Below are positions 26,634-36,053 of a DNA stretch of 48,293 nucleotides, piece by piece. Position 1 is the first letter of the stretch. Each line of letters opens with the position of its first letter. A model generated the notes under the pieces. It ran no database searches. It worked only from the letters and a program-made list of their open reading frames with translations, and had not been told where the DNA came from. The stretch is taken from NCBI GenBank assembly GCA_026710875.1, contig JAPOQE010000018.1, forward strand, positions 1-48,293. Direction: 5' to 3'. The DNA comes from Gammaproteobacteria bacterium (GTDB lineage: Bacteria; Pseudomonadota; Gammaproteobacteria; UBA4575). The position numbers and the translations under genes were made by a program.

Positions 26634-28481
26634 GTGCTGGCGCCGAAAGATCGTACTCTGCTGCTTGAATCACTGCGCCCACCGCCGGGATTCCGGCTGG
26701 ATGCCGTGGTATCGACGACTTACTCCCTGGACCTTATGGCGCTATTGGTTGCGCCACTTGCCTTTACCTTCTTTGACTGGGAAGGGGACGATGGTCATCC
26801 TACCAAGGACCCGAATGCACTGCTGGAAGCGTTGCGCCGTAATGTAGATCGTATCCATGTGTTTTGTCAGGCAGGCCAGATCGCTGTGCCAAAGACCTAT
26901 CGACTGCTCTTTGGCTACCTGGAATCAAGTGTCCATGAGGTGCGGGCGGTCAGGGATGGAGGCGTGTTTCACCCGAAAGTGTGGATAGTGCGCTACGTAG
27001 CTGATGGCAAGCCAGCGCAGTATCGCCTGCTCTGTGCCTCCCGTAATCTTACTTTTGATCGTTCCTGGGACACCCTGCTTGTACTGGATGGAGTAGTAGG
27101 CAAGGAGGCGACAAAGAAAAATGAACCACTTTCACGGTTCATCCGTTCGTTGCAGGCGATGGCTGTACAGGAGCTAACGGATAATACAAAGAACACGTTG
27201 GCGGAGTTGGCGAGGGAGCTTGACACTGTAAAGTTCCAGTTGCCGGAGCATATTGAAGAAATTAAATTCTGGCCGTTCGGTTTGCCTGATGAGCAAGATA
27301 TATGGCCGTTCCCGGATAGCGCGGACCGGGGCCTCGTGATCGCACCATTCGTCGCGGAAAGCACTCTCAGTCGTCTGAATATCTCCGGTGAGCAGACGCT
27401 TGTTTCCCGCGTCGACGAGTTGGAAGCGATTGATCCCGACCAAATAGGCGACTACGAAATTTTCGCCTTGAGTGAGGGAACAGACATAGAGCAGGAAGAA
27501 GGTGTTGAGCCGGATGATGAATCGGACACAGGAAATCTACTTTCTGGCTTGCATGCCAAGTTGTTTGCTTTTGACGAATCGGGAAAAGGGCGGGTGTGGA
27601 CCGGCTCAGCGAATGCCACGAACGCTGCATTTCACCAGAATGTTGAGTTTCTCGTGGAGATGCGAGGACAAAGCAAGCACATGGGAGTAGAGGCGATTCT
27701 CCACCCTCAACAGAAAGGTATCAGCGTACTACGCGATCTCCTTGAGCAGTTTTCACCAGACGAAGAGGGTGGGGCTGACTCGACTCAGCAGGCTCTGGAG
27801 AATTTGCTCCTGCGTCTTCGCCGTTTTGTCGTTGACCTGGAGTTCGTGGTGCATGCTGAAAAGTCTGAAGAGAATCTATTCGATCTCAGGCTGTCTTCCA
27901 CAAAGCAACCGGATTTTCCAGATGCAGAATTCGATCTGCAATGTTGGCCACTGACGCTCAGGCAGGAGGCGGGCGCGGAGCGCCTGATACCGGATGGAGG
28001 CTGGTCGTCCTCGTTCTCGTCAGTATCGTTTGAGGGGCTGACGACCTTTTTTGCCTTCGAGGGGCGGATCTCTGTCGATGGTAGGTCAGGCGCTTGCCGG
28101 TTCATACTGAATCTCCCTTCACAGGGATTCCCTGAAAACCGGCGTCATCAACTGCTGCGCTATATGCTGAAGGATCAGCAGCAATTGATGCGCTACCTGT
28201 TTCTGCTGCTTGGTGAAGAGGGGGCGCTATCGCTTTCTGAAATCTCCGGTTCCTCACGGTATGCAGGAACAGGGAACGGAGGTTTTCATGCAAAAATTCC
28301 AATGTTAGAAGCGCTCGTTAAGGCACTGGAACGTGCCCCGGAAAAGATCGATCAGGTTGCCCACCTGGTGACCGACCTCCAGAACACCGAGGAAGGGAGG
28401 GCACTTCTCCCGCAAGAGTTCGAGCAGATCTGGCATCCCCTGTGGGAAGCGCGAGAGGAGTTAACAAGACGTGGGGATTAG
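26634..28481 (+). CDS. Phospholipase D-like (HKD-type) nuclease of the helicase module
   Basis: A 615-aa protein starting at GTG 26634, with AGGGGAT just upstream. Two H-x-K motifs are seen: HPKVWIVRY near residue 112 and GLHAKLFAFD near residue 306. Each is followed by the small-residue pattern of PLD domains (ASRNLTFD and GSANATNAAF). PLD-type nucleases use the two His residues across a pseudo-dimer to cut DNA phosphodiesters. The C-terminal ~270 residues are unassigned. It overlaps the helicase start by 11 bases. I infer that it is the nuclease component driven by the helicase. Confidence 0.82.
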   Translation: MLAPKDRTLLLESLRPPPGFRLDAVVSTTYSLDLMALLVAPLAFTFFDWEGDDGHPTKDPNALLEALRRNVDRIHVFCQAGQIAVPKTYRLLFGYLESSVHEVRAVRDGGVFHPKVWIVRYVADGKPAQYRLLCASRNLTFDRSWDTLLVLDGVVGKEATKKNEPLSRFIRSLQAMAVQELTDNTKNTLAELARELDTVKFQLPEHIEEIKFWPFGLPDEQDIWPFPDSADRGLVIAPFVAESTLSRLNISGEQTLVSRVDELEAIDPDQIGDYEIFALSEGTDIEQEEGVEPDDESDTGNLLSGLHAKLFAFDESGKGRVWTGSANATNAAFHQNVEFLVEMRGQSKHMGVEAILHPQQKGISVLRDLLEQFSPDEEGGADSTQQALENLLLRLRRFVVDLEFVVHAEKSEENLFDLRLSSTKQPDFPDAEFDLQCWPLTLRQEAGAERLIPDGGWSSSFSSVSFEGLTTFFAFEGRISVDGRSGACRFILNLPSQGFPENRRHQLLRYMLKDQQQLMRYLFLLLGEEGALSLSEISGSSRYAGTGNGGFHAKIPMLEALVKALERAPEKIDQVAHLVTDLQNTEEGRALLPQEFEQIWHPLWEAREELTRRGD

Positions 28482-31400
28482 GGACAGCGAACTGCCTGAT
28501 CTTGGAGAGATCAACCGCAGCTTGAAAGATTTTCAGCGACGTACAGCGGCTGCTGTATTTCACAGGCTGTATGAACAGGCACGGTCTACCCATCGGTTTC
28601 TCGTGGCAGATGAGGTGGGTCTTGGAAAAACACTAATCGCAAGGTCTGTTATCGCACGTACGCTGCATCATTTGTGGGATCAGGTCGATCGGATCGATAT
28701 TGTGTATATCTGCTCCAATGCAGACATTGCCCGGCAGAATATCAAGCGGCTGAATGTGCTGGGCGATGAGGGCAAGACGCTACCAACGCGCATCACGTTA
28801 TTGCCCATCAAGTTGCGCGATCTGAATAAGAATCGAATTAATTTCATTTCATTTACACCGGGTACTTCGTTTGATTTAAAAAGTAATCTCGGCGTAGCCC
28901 AGGAACGGATGCTGCTCTATTGGTTGTTGAAAGGCATCTGGCATTATTCCGGAACCGCTCCAATGAATGTATTTCAGGGAGGCGTACAGACCAAACGGTT
29001 CCGAAACCGGTTAAAAGCCTTCTCAGAAAAGCACCACATTGATCGAACGCTGGCAAAGGAGTTCAGGCGGACAGTGAGTGAGCGTGTGCGAAAGGAGAAG
29101 GACGAGGGTGAGTGGACATTGCGTGAGCGGTTCGACTGGCTTTGTCAGGAGTATCGGCGTTCAGATTCAAGGATTTCGCGTGAAGCCAGGCTTGAGCGTT
29201 CTGCCTTTGTGGGAAGACTGCGAAGTTTACTCGCTGAGACCTGCGTCCGAATGCTGGAACCCGATCTGGTTATTCTCGATGAATTTCAGCGTTTCAAGCA
29301 CCTTCTCAGCGGGCAGGATGATGCGAGTGTGCTGGCGCGCAAGTTATTCGAATACTCCGATGATTCGACTGCGGTGCGCGTGCTCTTACTCTCTGCCACG
29401 CCTTACAAAATGTATACGCTGCCAGACGAGAGTGATGATGAGGACCACTATCAAGATTTCATTGACACGATGGGCTTCCTGTTGCGCGATAAGCAGAAAG
29501 TGGAGAAATTTGCGGACCTGCTGCGGGAGTACCGTTACGAATTACTCCGATTTAATGATCAATCCCCAGATCGGCTCGAAAGCATAAAGTTGGATATCCA
29601 GAAATCGCTACGTCGCGTTATGGCCCGCACTGAACGGTTGGCAATGACTGATGATCGTGCAGGCATGCTCACCCAGATGGAACCAAAGGATGTAGAGCTA
29701 CTGGCAAACGACATCCTCGCATACGTGGAATTACAGTCGATTGCGCGTGAGCTGGAGATGCCGAATACGATCGAATACTGGAAGTCGTCGTCGTACCTGC
29801 TTAATTTCATGGAAGACTACAAACTGAAGCGGACATTCCATGATGCACTGGATGGTGAGGGTAAGACGGAAGTTATTGCGCGAGCACTGTCCAAAGTACA
29901 ACACCTGTTGCTTTCCTGGGATGACATTGAAGCTTACAGGAAGCTGGATCCACGGAACGCACGCCTTCGGGGCCTTATTAAGCAGGTCATTGACACAAAG
30001 ATGTGGCAGTTGCTTTGGCTGCCCCCGTCTCTGCCATATTATGAACTGGAAGGGTCATTCCGCAATCGCACCCATTCGCAGATAACCAAGCGGCTGATAT
30101 TTTCAAGCTGGCGAGTTGTACCCAAGGTTATTTCGACCATTCTAAGTTACGAAGCTGAGCGGCAGGCGGTCAAATCATTTGAGTCAGGCGCCCTGAATAC
30201 GGAGGATGAGCGAGAACGAAGAGGCCATACCCTGCTATTGCGGATTTCGGTGTCGAAAGAACGGCCCACGGGCATGCCGGTGCTGGCTCTAATGTACCCA
30301 TCAATCTCACTGGCTCGCCGCTATGACCCACTGAGTCTGGCAAGGAAGTGCGGCAATGGAGAGAAGCCCACATTAAAGCAGTTGCAAGGAGTTATCCGGG
30401 CAGATATTTCTAAAGGACTCGAGGCGCTGACAATGCCGATGGATGAATCCCGTGTCGATGAGCAATGGTATTGGGCGGCGCCAATTCTTCTGGATAGACA
30501 CTACTATCCCAAGGCAACACAGGAATGGTTTGGCCAATTTGATCTCGAAGGTCAGTGGGCAGGAGAAGATTGTAGTGAAGACGACGCATGGTATGAGCAC
30601 GTCGACCGAGCCAGACAGTTACTCAACGGTGAGCTGACCTTAGGTCGACCGCCAGATAACCTGGCAGAGGTTCTGACTCTGTTGGCCTTGGGTGGGCCGG
30701 CCATCTGTGCACTGCGTGCTATGGATCGTTTTACAGGTCCAACTTTGGCAAGTCATGTGGGTGCAAGAAATGCGGCAGGAAGGATTGGCTGGGCATTTCG
30801 AAGTCTTTACAACCGGGTTGAGGTAGCTGCGCTCTTACGCGGAATGAAGCAATCGGATCCGTACTGGCGGCGAGTGCTTGAATATGGTGCAGAAGGTTGT
30901 TTGCAGTCTGTGCTGGATGAATATGTACACATTCTCAAAGATTCACTCGGTCTTGTTGGTGAAGAGCCAGAGGAGATGGTTGGGGATATTGCCGAAGCAA
31001 TACAAACTGCGCTAACTGTCCGGGCGTCAGCACTGACTGTGGACGATATCCGGGTGGGAAATGGCGGCGTAACAGTCAGGACGCATCGACTCCCGTCGCG
31101 CTTCGCCATGCCTTTTGGCCAAGGGCGGGATGAGGAGAGTGGCGACACGGCTGCGTCGCGTGCGCAGAAGGTACGCGAGGCATTCAATTCACCTTTCTGG
31201 CCTTTCGTTGTTACCTCGACTTCTATCGGCCAGGAGGGCCTCGATTTTCACTGGTATTGCCATGCCATTGTGCATTGGAATTTACCCACCAATCCCGTGG
31301 ATCTGGAGCAACGTGAAGGGCGCGTGCATCGCTATAAGGGACATGCAGTACGCAAGAATATTGCGAGCCAATATAGTCATCATGCTATGAAATCGCGCGA

Positions 31401-31704
31401 CAAAGATCCATGGTACGGGATGCTGGAAGCAGGCAGAAAGGACCGGCAGAAAGGGGAAAATGACCTTGTGCCGTACTGGATTTACCCGATCGATGGTGGG
31501 GCGCGTATCGAAAGATATGTGCCATCACTTCCACTGACACGAGACAGGCAGCTTATCGATGCGCTGCGTCGGTCTTTGGCGGTCTATAGGTTGGTGTTTG
31601 GTCAACCCAGGCAAGATGACCTGGTTGAGTACCTGATAAAGCATGTTCCGAAGGACAGGCTGGACGAACTGGTCGGACGCCTGAAGATTAATTTAAGCCC
31701 ATAG
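28471..31704 (+). CDS. Large superfamily II (SNF2/DEAD-like) helicase of the module
   Basis: A 1077-aa protein from GTG 28471, with GAGGAG ten bases upstream. Motifs: Walker A region VADEVGLGKT near 46-55, motif II LVILDEFQRF near 269, motif III LLLSATPYK near 307, and in the C-terminal helicase domain STSIGQEGLDFHWYCHAIVHWNLP (V) and EQREGRVHRYKG (VI). The order and the large insert between the two RecA domains fit helicases found with PLD nucleases in restriction-like systems. It overlaps the PLD gene, so translation is coupled. No methyltransferase is part of the operon, which separates it from ordinary type I or III restriction and from complete DISARM loci. Confidence 0.85.
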   Translation: MGIRDSELPDLGEINRSLKDFQRRTAAAVFHRLYEQARSTHRFLVADEVGLGKTLIARSVIARTLHHLWDQVDRIDIVYICSNADIARQNIKRLNVLGDEGKTLPTRITLLPIKLRDLNKNRINFISFTPGTSFDLKSNLGVAQERMLLYWLLKGIWHYSGTAPMNVFQGGVQTKRFRNRLKAFSEKHHIDRTLAKEFRRTVSERVRKEKDEGEWTLRERFDWLCQEYRRSDSRISREARLERSAFVGRLRSLLAETCVRMLEPDLVILDEFQRFKHLLSGQDDASVLARKLFEYSDDSTAVRVLLLSATPYKMYTLPDESDDEDHYQDFIDTMGFLLRDKQKVEKFADLLREYRYELLRFNDQSPDRLESIKLDIQKSLRRVMARTERLAMTDDRAGMLTQMEPKDVELLANDILAYVELQSIARELEMPNTIEYWKSSSYLLNFMEDYKLKRTFHDALDGEGKTEVIARALSKVQHLLLSWDDIEAYRKLDPRNARLRGLIKQVIDTKMWQLLWLPPSLPYYELEGSFRNRTHSQITKRLIFSSWRVVPKVISTILSYEAERQAVKSFESGALNTEDERERRGHTLLLRISVSKERPTGMPVLALMYPSISLARRYDPLSLARKCGNGEKPTLKQLQGVIRADISKGLEALTMPMDESRVDEQWYWAAPILLDRHYYPKATQEWFGQFDLEGQWAGEDCSEDDAWYEHVDRARQLLNGELTLGRPPDNLAEVLTLLALGGPAICALRAMDRFTGPTLASHVGARNAAGRIGWAFRSLYNRVEVAALLRGMKQSDPYWRRVLEYGAEGCLQSVLDEYVHILKDSLGLVGEEPEEMVGDIAEAIQTALTVRASALTVDDIRVGNGGVTVRTHRLPSRFAMPFGQGRDEESGDTAASRAQKVREAFNSPFWPFVVTSTSIGQEGLDFHWYCHAIVHWNLPTNPVDLEQREGRVHRYKGHAVRKNIASQYSHHAMKSRDKDPWYGMLEAGRKDRQKGENDLVPYWIYPIDGGARIERYVPSLPLTRDRQLIDALRRSLAVYRLVFGQPRQDDLVEYLIKHVPKDRLDELVGRLKINLSP

Positions 31705-31840
31705 GTTGAGAAATGCTCGGAATAAATAGGTACAGGAGAATCATGCGGCGCACATAGTGGTCTTCTCCCCGTAATCTCATCCAGGCATTGTGTGTGAAAA
31801 ATCTCTTTAAGATGCCTCGGTAGGGGAAGGAGGTTATTGC

Positions 31841-32000
31841 ATGAGGAAGTCGCAGTTTACCGAAGAGAAGATCGCCTATGCCCTGCACCAGCATGAGGGC
31901 GGGATGAGTGTCGCGGAGGTGACCTGCAGGCTGGGGATCTCGGAGCAGACGTTCTACAGGTAGAAGAAGTAGTTTGGGGGCTGGCGCCTTAGAGAGTGCT
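31841..32000 (+). pseudogene. Fossil of an IS3-family transposase OrfA
   Basis: From ATG 31841 (GGAGG just upstream) the frame reads MRKSQFTEEKIAYALHQ ... GISEQTFYR. This is the classic helix-turn-helix start of IS3-family OrfA. A TAG at 31961-31963 replaces the usual Trp after YR, and a second TAG replaces a Lys three codons later (reading * K K * F G G). The frame then decays, and OrfB is missing. It is a dead remnant and no inverted ends could be identified. Confidence 0.8.
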
Positions 32001-32054
32001 CATCAAAAAGATATAGAAACCATTTGGCTAGGGATGCGTTCTAGTCCGGTTATG

Positions 32055-32726
32055 TCATTTATAGGTGCCGAAAAGCCAATCCCAGACGGGAACGATCGAG
32101 CAGTAGTTTTTGTCTAGGTCGTCCCAGTGGTGCCGGTCGTGTCGTATCACCCAAGAGTTCATAATCATGAACAGAGGGTGTGGAAACACCAGGCTGGTAT
32201 GTATGACGATGTTGACCCACGAGTGAATGAACGCGATGGCAAGGAACGACACGATATGCAACGGGGCGATCAGGTACATGCTGGTGAACAGGAGTGTAAG
32301 TGCTGCCAGGGATTCATAGGGGTTAATGTACAGCCCGTCCAGGGCTTCCGGATATCGAACTTTGTGGTGGGTTCCATGGATCCAGCGCATCAGTGTTGGA
32401 TGATGGAGTGAGCGGTGCATGACGTAGTACAGCAGTTCGTACAGTAGCAGGCATGCTGCAATCTGGATGGGTATGAGCCACGCGGCTACGGGTTGTATGA
32501 GCTGGTCTGAATATATCCACAGAAATGTCAGGTAGTACACGAGCGATACTGACCCGCTGAGTGCGATCAAAAGATACTGTCGCTTTGGTGGCGGATACCT
32601 AGCCGTGCGGGGTCGAATATGATATCTGCACAGTCGGTCGGAGCGTACTGCAAGAATGGCGCCAGTCCCATAGACCGAAATGAAGCCAAAGATGGCAGAA
32701 ATACCCACAATCAGCGTGTAATCCAT
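32055..32726 (-). CDS. Fatty acid hydroxylase / sterol desaturase family membrane protein
   Basis: A 223-aa integral membrane protein with about five hydrophobic segments. Three histidine clusters of the di-iron hydroxylase family are present: HRSLH (H-x3-H), HGTHH (H-x2-HH) and HDRHH near the C-terminus. Members insert oxygen or double bonds into lipids or sterols, using iron in the membrane. It sits alone between the IS3 fossil and the second recombinase module, with no defence link; it may be cargo or original chromosome. Confidence 0.85.
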   Translation of the reverse strand: MDYTLIVGISAIFGFISVYGTGAILAVRSDRLCRYHIRPRTARYPPPKRQYLLIALSGSVSLVYYLTFLWIYSDQLIQPVAAWLIPIQIAACLLLYELLYYVMHRSLHHPTLMRWIHGTHHKVRYPEALDGLYINPYESLAALTLLFTSMYLIAPLHIVSFLAIAFIHSWVNIVIHTSLVFPHPLFMIMNSWVIRHDRHHWDDLDKNYCSIVPVWDWLFGTYK

Positions 32727-33011
32727 TATCCCCCCATTCAGTGGTCCTGACGTACTAATGTTGGAGGATCAGGAAAATGCAGCCAGCAATTTTCTCGAGC
32801 CTGTAGCCATAGTCATTATACTACATAGAGGCTGGCGATCCTGAATCTGCTTATGGGATACGTTGCGTGTTCACTGTATGGGTCACCTCAATGATGAGCC
32901 CTTTTCAGATCTAACCGCAAAGAGCAGGCCGGGTATTTGAGTTGTCCGACAATGTTCAACTACATCCCATACTTTCCGCTGGCAAACTCACCTGTATAGG
33001 CTAAATCTGCA

Positions 33012-33020
33012 TGCTATACT
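33012..33020 (+). promoter_or_regulatory. Extended -10 promoter of the second leader
   Basis: TGCTATACT at 33012-33020 is an extended -10 element. The equivalent TGGTATACT lies before the first leader at 427-435. No good -35 box is visible 17 bases upstream. The conserved leader sequence begins at 33039, 18 bases after the -10, close to the 15-base distance in copy 1. Confidence 0.55.
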
Positions 33021-33027
33021 GGCCCCG

Positions 33028-33555
33028 CATTTGATTTAGTACCGAAGCCACTGCGGTATATCCGTGGCAATTAGGCACCTCCGGATCGTGTAACAGGTGC
33101 ACAGCGGCAACTCCGTCGATCCACCTTCAATGTCCCTCAGGGACTTAGGGCAAGTCTGTAACGGGCCTGTCCATCTTCAATACAGGCAACGCCTGTACCT
33201 ATTCACAACTCGCTTGTGAAGTTCTGCTATGCAGCTACGTGCTCAGTGCGCAAGTCTAACCTTTGAGGTTATGGCTGTGCTGTGTGCCTGGCCCGTATCT
33301 CAATCTGGCGGTAGGTATCCGCACAACGTAATAGAGGGGATGAGGTCGTTGTTAACGACTACCCTGATAAGGGCATCTGGACCTGTACAGGGGTCCATCT
33401 TCTACAGAAGGCAACCGGTATTGGTTTGACTGAGTCGTATACCAGTCGAAATGGGGGGTGGTATCCCGTAATCGTATGGCAGCAATGCAAACCAGTTGTC
33501 TGCTCCAGCGAGCAGGAAGACCCAGAAACACTCAACTGACAAGGAGAATACACGA
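33028..33555 (+). ncRNA. Long structured leader RNA upstream of the recombinase, copy 2
   Basis: This region aligns with 443-983 over its first ~95 bases and has nearly the same total length. Hairpin 1: arms 33047-33053 and 33062-33068 with the same loop CGGTATAT; a U-A pair of copy 1 is a C-G pair here. Hairpin 2: GCACCT 33075-33080 with AGGTGC 33095-33100. The pseudoknot partners are GGATCG 33083-33088 and CGATCC 33117-33122. Other stems include GTCCC-GGGAC and ACAGGC-GCCUGU (around 33133-33195), TTCACAA-TTGTGAA near 33205-33225, and CTGCTC-GAGCAG near 33500-33515. The downstream part has diverged strongly in sequence but is still rich in hairpins. No credible gene lies inside. It ends at the recombinase start codon. 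Confidence 0.6.
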
Positions 33556-34422
33556 ATGCGAAACTTAAACTACCAGTTGAAACAGATCTGCAAGCATTGG
33601 CGCGACGGCAGTTATGTCACGCAGAATAACAGGGAACGAATGTTGACCCAGATCGCCAACGAACTGCATGGCCTGGGCTACCATCATATGCGGGCGAATT
33701 CCTTAAGGCCCAAACACATCGAGGCCCTGGTCAACCATTGGCAAGACAAGGGTATTGCGATTGGAACGATCAAGAACCGCATGGCAGCACTGCGATGGTG
33801 GGCTGAGAAGATCAACAAACAGAATGTCGTTGCCCGATCCAACGATCACTACGGAATCCCGCACAGGTGCTTTGTCACAAATGAAAGCAAAGCCAAAGAC
33901 CTCACTCAAACCCAATTAAGCCAAGTCAAGGACGAATATGTACGGATAAGCCTGGAACTACAAAAAGCTTTTGGTCTCAGACGTGAGGAGGCGATAAAGT
34001 TCATACCGCACTACGCTGACAAGGGCGACCACATCCAGCTCAAGGGCAGCTGGACCAAGGGCGGCAAGCCCAGAACCATCCCAGTGCGAACAGAAGTTCA
34101 GAGAGAGATCCTTGAGAGGGCTAGAAGCCTGGCTGGCTTAGGATCCCTGATTCCGAGCCAGCGTAGTTACGTGAACCAGTTGAGGGTCTACGTAAGCTAT
34201 ATACGACAGGCCGGACTCTCCCAGCTCCACGGGCTGCGTCATGCGTATGCACAGGAACGCTATGAAGAACTGACAGGATGGAAGTGCCCGGTCACAGGAG
34301 GACCTGACAGCAAATCACTTGCTCCGAATCTGCGAAAAAGGGATCGGGAGGCGCGGCTGACCATCAGCCGGGAGCTGGGGCATGAAAGGGAACAGGTGAC
34401 GGCAGTTTATCTTGGGCGGTAA
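33556..34422 (+). CDS. Tyrosine recombinase (phage-type integrase), copy 2
   Basis: A 288-aa recombinase, gap-free homologue of the one at 984-1850. The same catalytic positions are kept: Arg142 in GLRREE, the WTKGGKPRT hairpin, HGLRH at 225-229, ELGHE with His276, and Tyr285 in TAVYLGR. The ATG at 33556 has AAGGAG just upstream and is preceded by the structured leader. Unlike copy 1, no alpA follows; the next gene is a DUF5677-like protein 197 bases downstream. It looks intact. The divergence from copy 1 suggests two separate element arrivals or an old duplication. Confidence 0.9.
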   Translation: MRNLNYQLKQICKHWRDGSYVTQNNRERMLTQIANELHGLGYHHMRANSLRPKHIEALVNHWQDKGIAIGTIKNRMAALRWWAEKINKQNVVARSNDHYGIPHRCFVTNESKAKDLTQTQLSQVKDEYVRISLELQKAFGLRREEAIKFIPHYADKGDHIQLKGSWTKGGKPRTIPVRTEVQREILERARSLAGLGSLIPSQRSYVNQLRVYVSYIRQAGLSQLHGLRHAYAQERYEELTGWKCPVTGGPDSKSLAPNLRKRDREARLTISRELGHEREQVTAVYLGR

Positions 34423-34618
34423 TGCTGTCGCTGTATCAATAGTATCAAGTTATATCTGCAGGGAGTATTCCAGTCCTTTTGCTACAAGTACAGGTCGCAC
34501 TAGATGTTTTGGCAAGCTTATGCCCATCAAATTCCGCATATTGGGGATATAGAGGTTTTTAATGTGCTTAAAATTTGGTCATGAAATAATTCTCAGAACT
34601 GACCCATAGAGCAAATAC

Positions 34619-35848
34619 ATGAATCTGAACTCATACTTCCGCCAAATTGTACTAGAGAGCCAAAAACATATTCTTTCTCAGTTTATCGAAGAGAAGCTGC
34701 GTGACTATGGCATTGAGAATGACGAACCTCTTGTATGTGCTATTGCTGAACACATACTCTCAGGCTCTGAGGGAAGTTATAAATGGGATGATGAAAAGTA
34801 TGGTGATGTGAAGTTGATATTTACTAATGAAGATATTGAAGAAATCCTTCAACGTTTAAAGTCTTTTTCCAAAAATGAACTTCCAACAGCGCTCGAAGCT
34901 GCAGTCACAGAAAGTGCAGGAATCGTTGTGAAAGAACTTGATAATAATTGGCCAGAGCAAAAAATATTTGAAAGGCACGACTTGCAAGTGTTTCGTGATC
35001 GTTTGGAGTTACGCTGGCACAAAGGCTTAGATCCATTGCGCATGCTGCTGACATGTGCACGTGAGATCTCTGAGAAGTTTGAAACTGCCTTTATGAAATC
35101 GAAAGCAAAAAGGGGAATCATCTGTCGTGAGGTCCTCATTCTTTTACACAAGCGCGCATGCCAGACGACGATGGAGGCCATTACATTGTTAGAAAATGGT
35201 CTTGCAGATGGCGCCCTTGCAAGGTGGAGAACCCTTTATGAAATATGGGTTATCGCGGCACTCATTGAAAAGCATGGTGATGATATCGCGCAAAGGTATC
35301 TTGACCACGATGCAGTTGCAATGAAACGGTACATGGACAATGAACTGAAATATCACAACAATGCATCTAAACCCCCTATTTCAAAAAAAATTCAAATGGA
35401 GATTAATAGGGATTTCAAGACAGTTGTTGACAAATATGGAAAAAGATTTAGTTCAAACTATGGTTGGGCGTCGTATCATTTAGCCCAAAAAGATCCAAAA
35501 TTCCAAATGCTTGAAGAAGCGATCCAGCAAAATTCTCTACCGCCTACATACAAATGGGCAAGTCTAAAGGTTCATGCGGGCGTCGCAGGATTGGTGCGAA
35601 GTTTGGGAGATCTGACAGGAGAACATGTAACCTTGATAGGGGCGAGCAATGCAGGCCTTGAAGAACCTACAATTAATACTGCTATTACTCTCACTCAAAT
35701 AACCAGTCTCTTGTATGGAAAAAGTAGGAAAATTGAGAACATGATCGAGCTGGCTGTACTTTGTATTCTGTGTGACAGAGTGCAAGTCGAATGTACTAAA
35801 GCTACCCGAAAATTGGAGAAAGATGAAAGCAAGCTCGTAGATGACTGA
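34619..35848 (+). CDS. DUF5677-like protein
   Basis: A 409-aa, mainly helical soluble protein. The section GALARWRTLYEIWVIAALI followed by DDIAQRYLDHDAVAMKRYMD is the recognisable core of the DUF5677 family. Its members are common in islands, but no biochemical role is known to me. It is monocistronic, just downstream of the second recombinase, which makes it likely cargo of that module. Confidence 0.7.
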   Translation: MNLNSYFRQIVLESQKHILSQFIEEKLRDYGIENDEPLVCAIAEHILSGSEGSYKWDDEKYGDVKLIFTNEDIEEILQRLKSFSKNELPTALEAAVTESAGIVVKELDNNWPEQKIFERHDLQVFRDRLELRWHKGLDPLRMLLTCAREISEKFETAFMKSKAKRGIICREVLILLHKRACQTTMEAITLLENGLADGALARWRTLYEIWVIAALIEKHGDDIAQRYLDHDAVAMKRYMDNELKYHNNASKPPISKKIQMEINRDFKTVVDKYGKRFSSNYGWASYHLAQKDPKFQMLEEAIQQNSLPPTYKWASLKVHAGVAGLVRSLGDLTGEHVTLIGASNAGLEEPTINTAITLTQITSLLYGKSRKIENMIELAVLCILCDRVQVECTKATRKLEKDESKLVDD

Positions 35849-36053
35849 ACACAATGAATGATTTCATCGAAATGTCTACTTATGAGCACTTCAGCAGACG
35901 AAATAGCCCACTTTTTATAAGCTTGGTATGACATTGTAGACACCAGCCCATTGACAACGTGGTATACATTCCTGTTTAGGATAGACAAAACAAAAATTGC
36001 AGCACAAGTTCAATAGAGGATAAGTGCTCTATTAGAACAAGCGAGTGTAAGTA

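Noticed and set aside
26634-31704. DISARM system
   Set aside because: A PLD-like protein and a helicase are present, but no methyltransferase and no DrmB-like gene could be identified.
33229-33429. Open frame of 66 codons in the second leader
   Set aside because: No ribosome site, not conserved in copy 1, and lies within hairpin-rich sequence.
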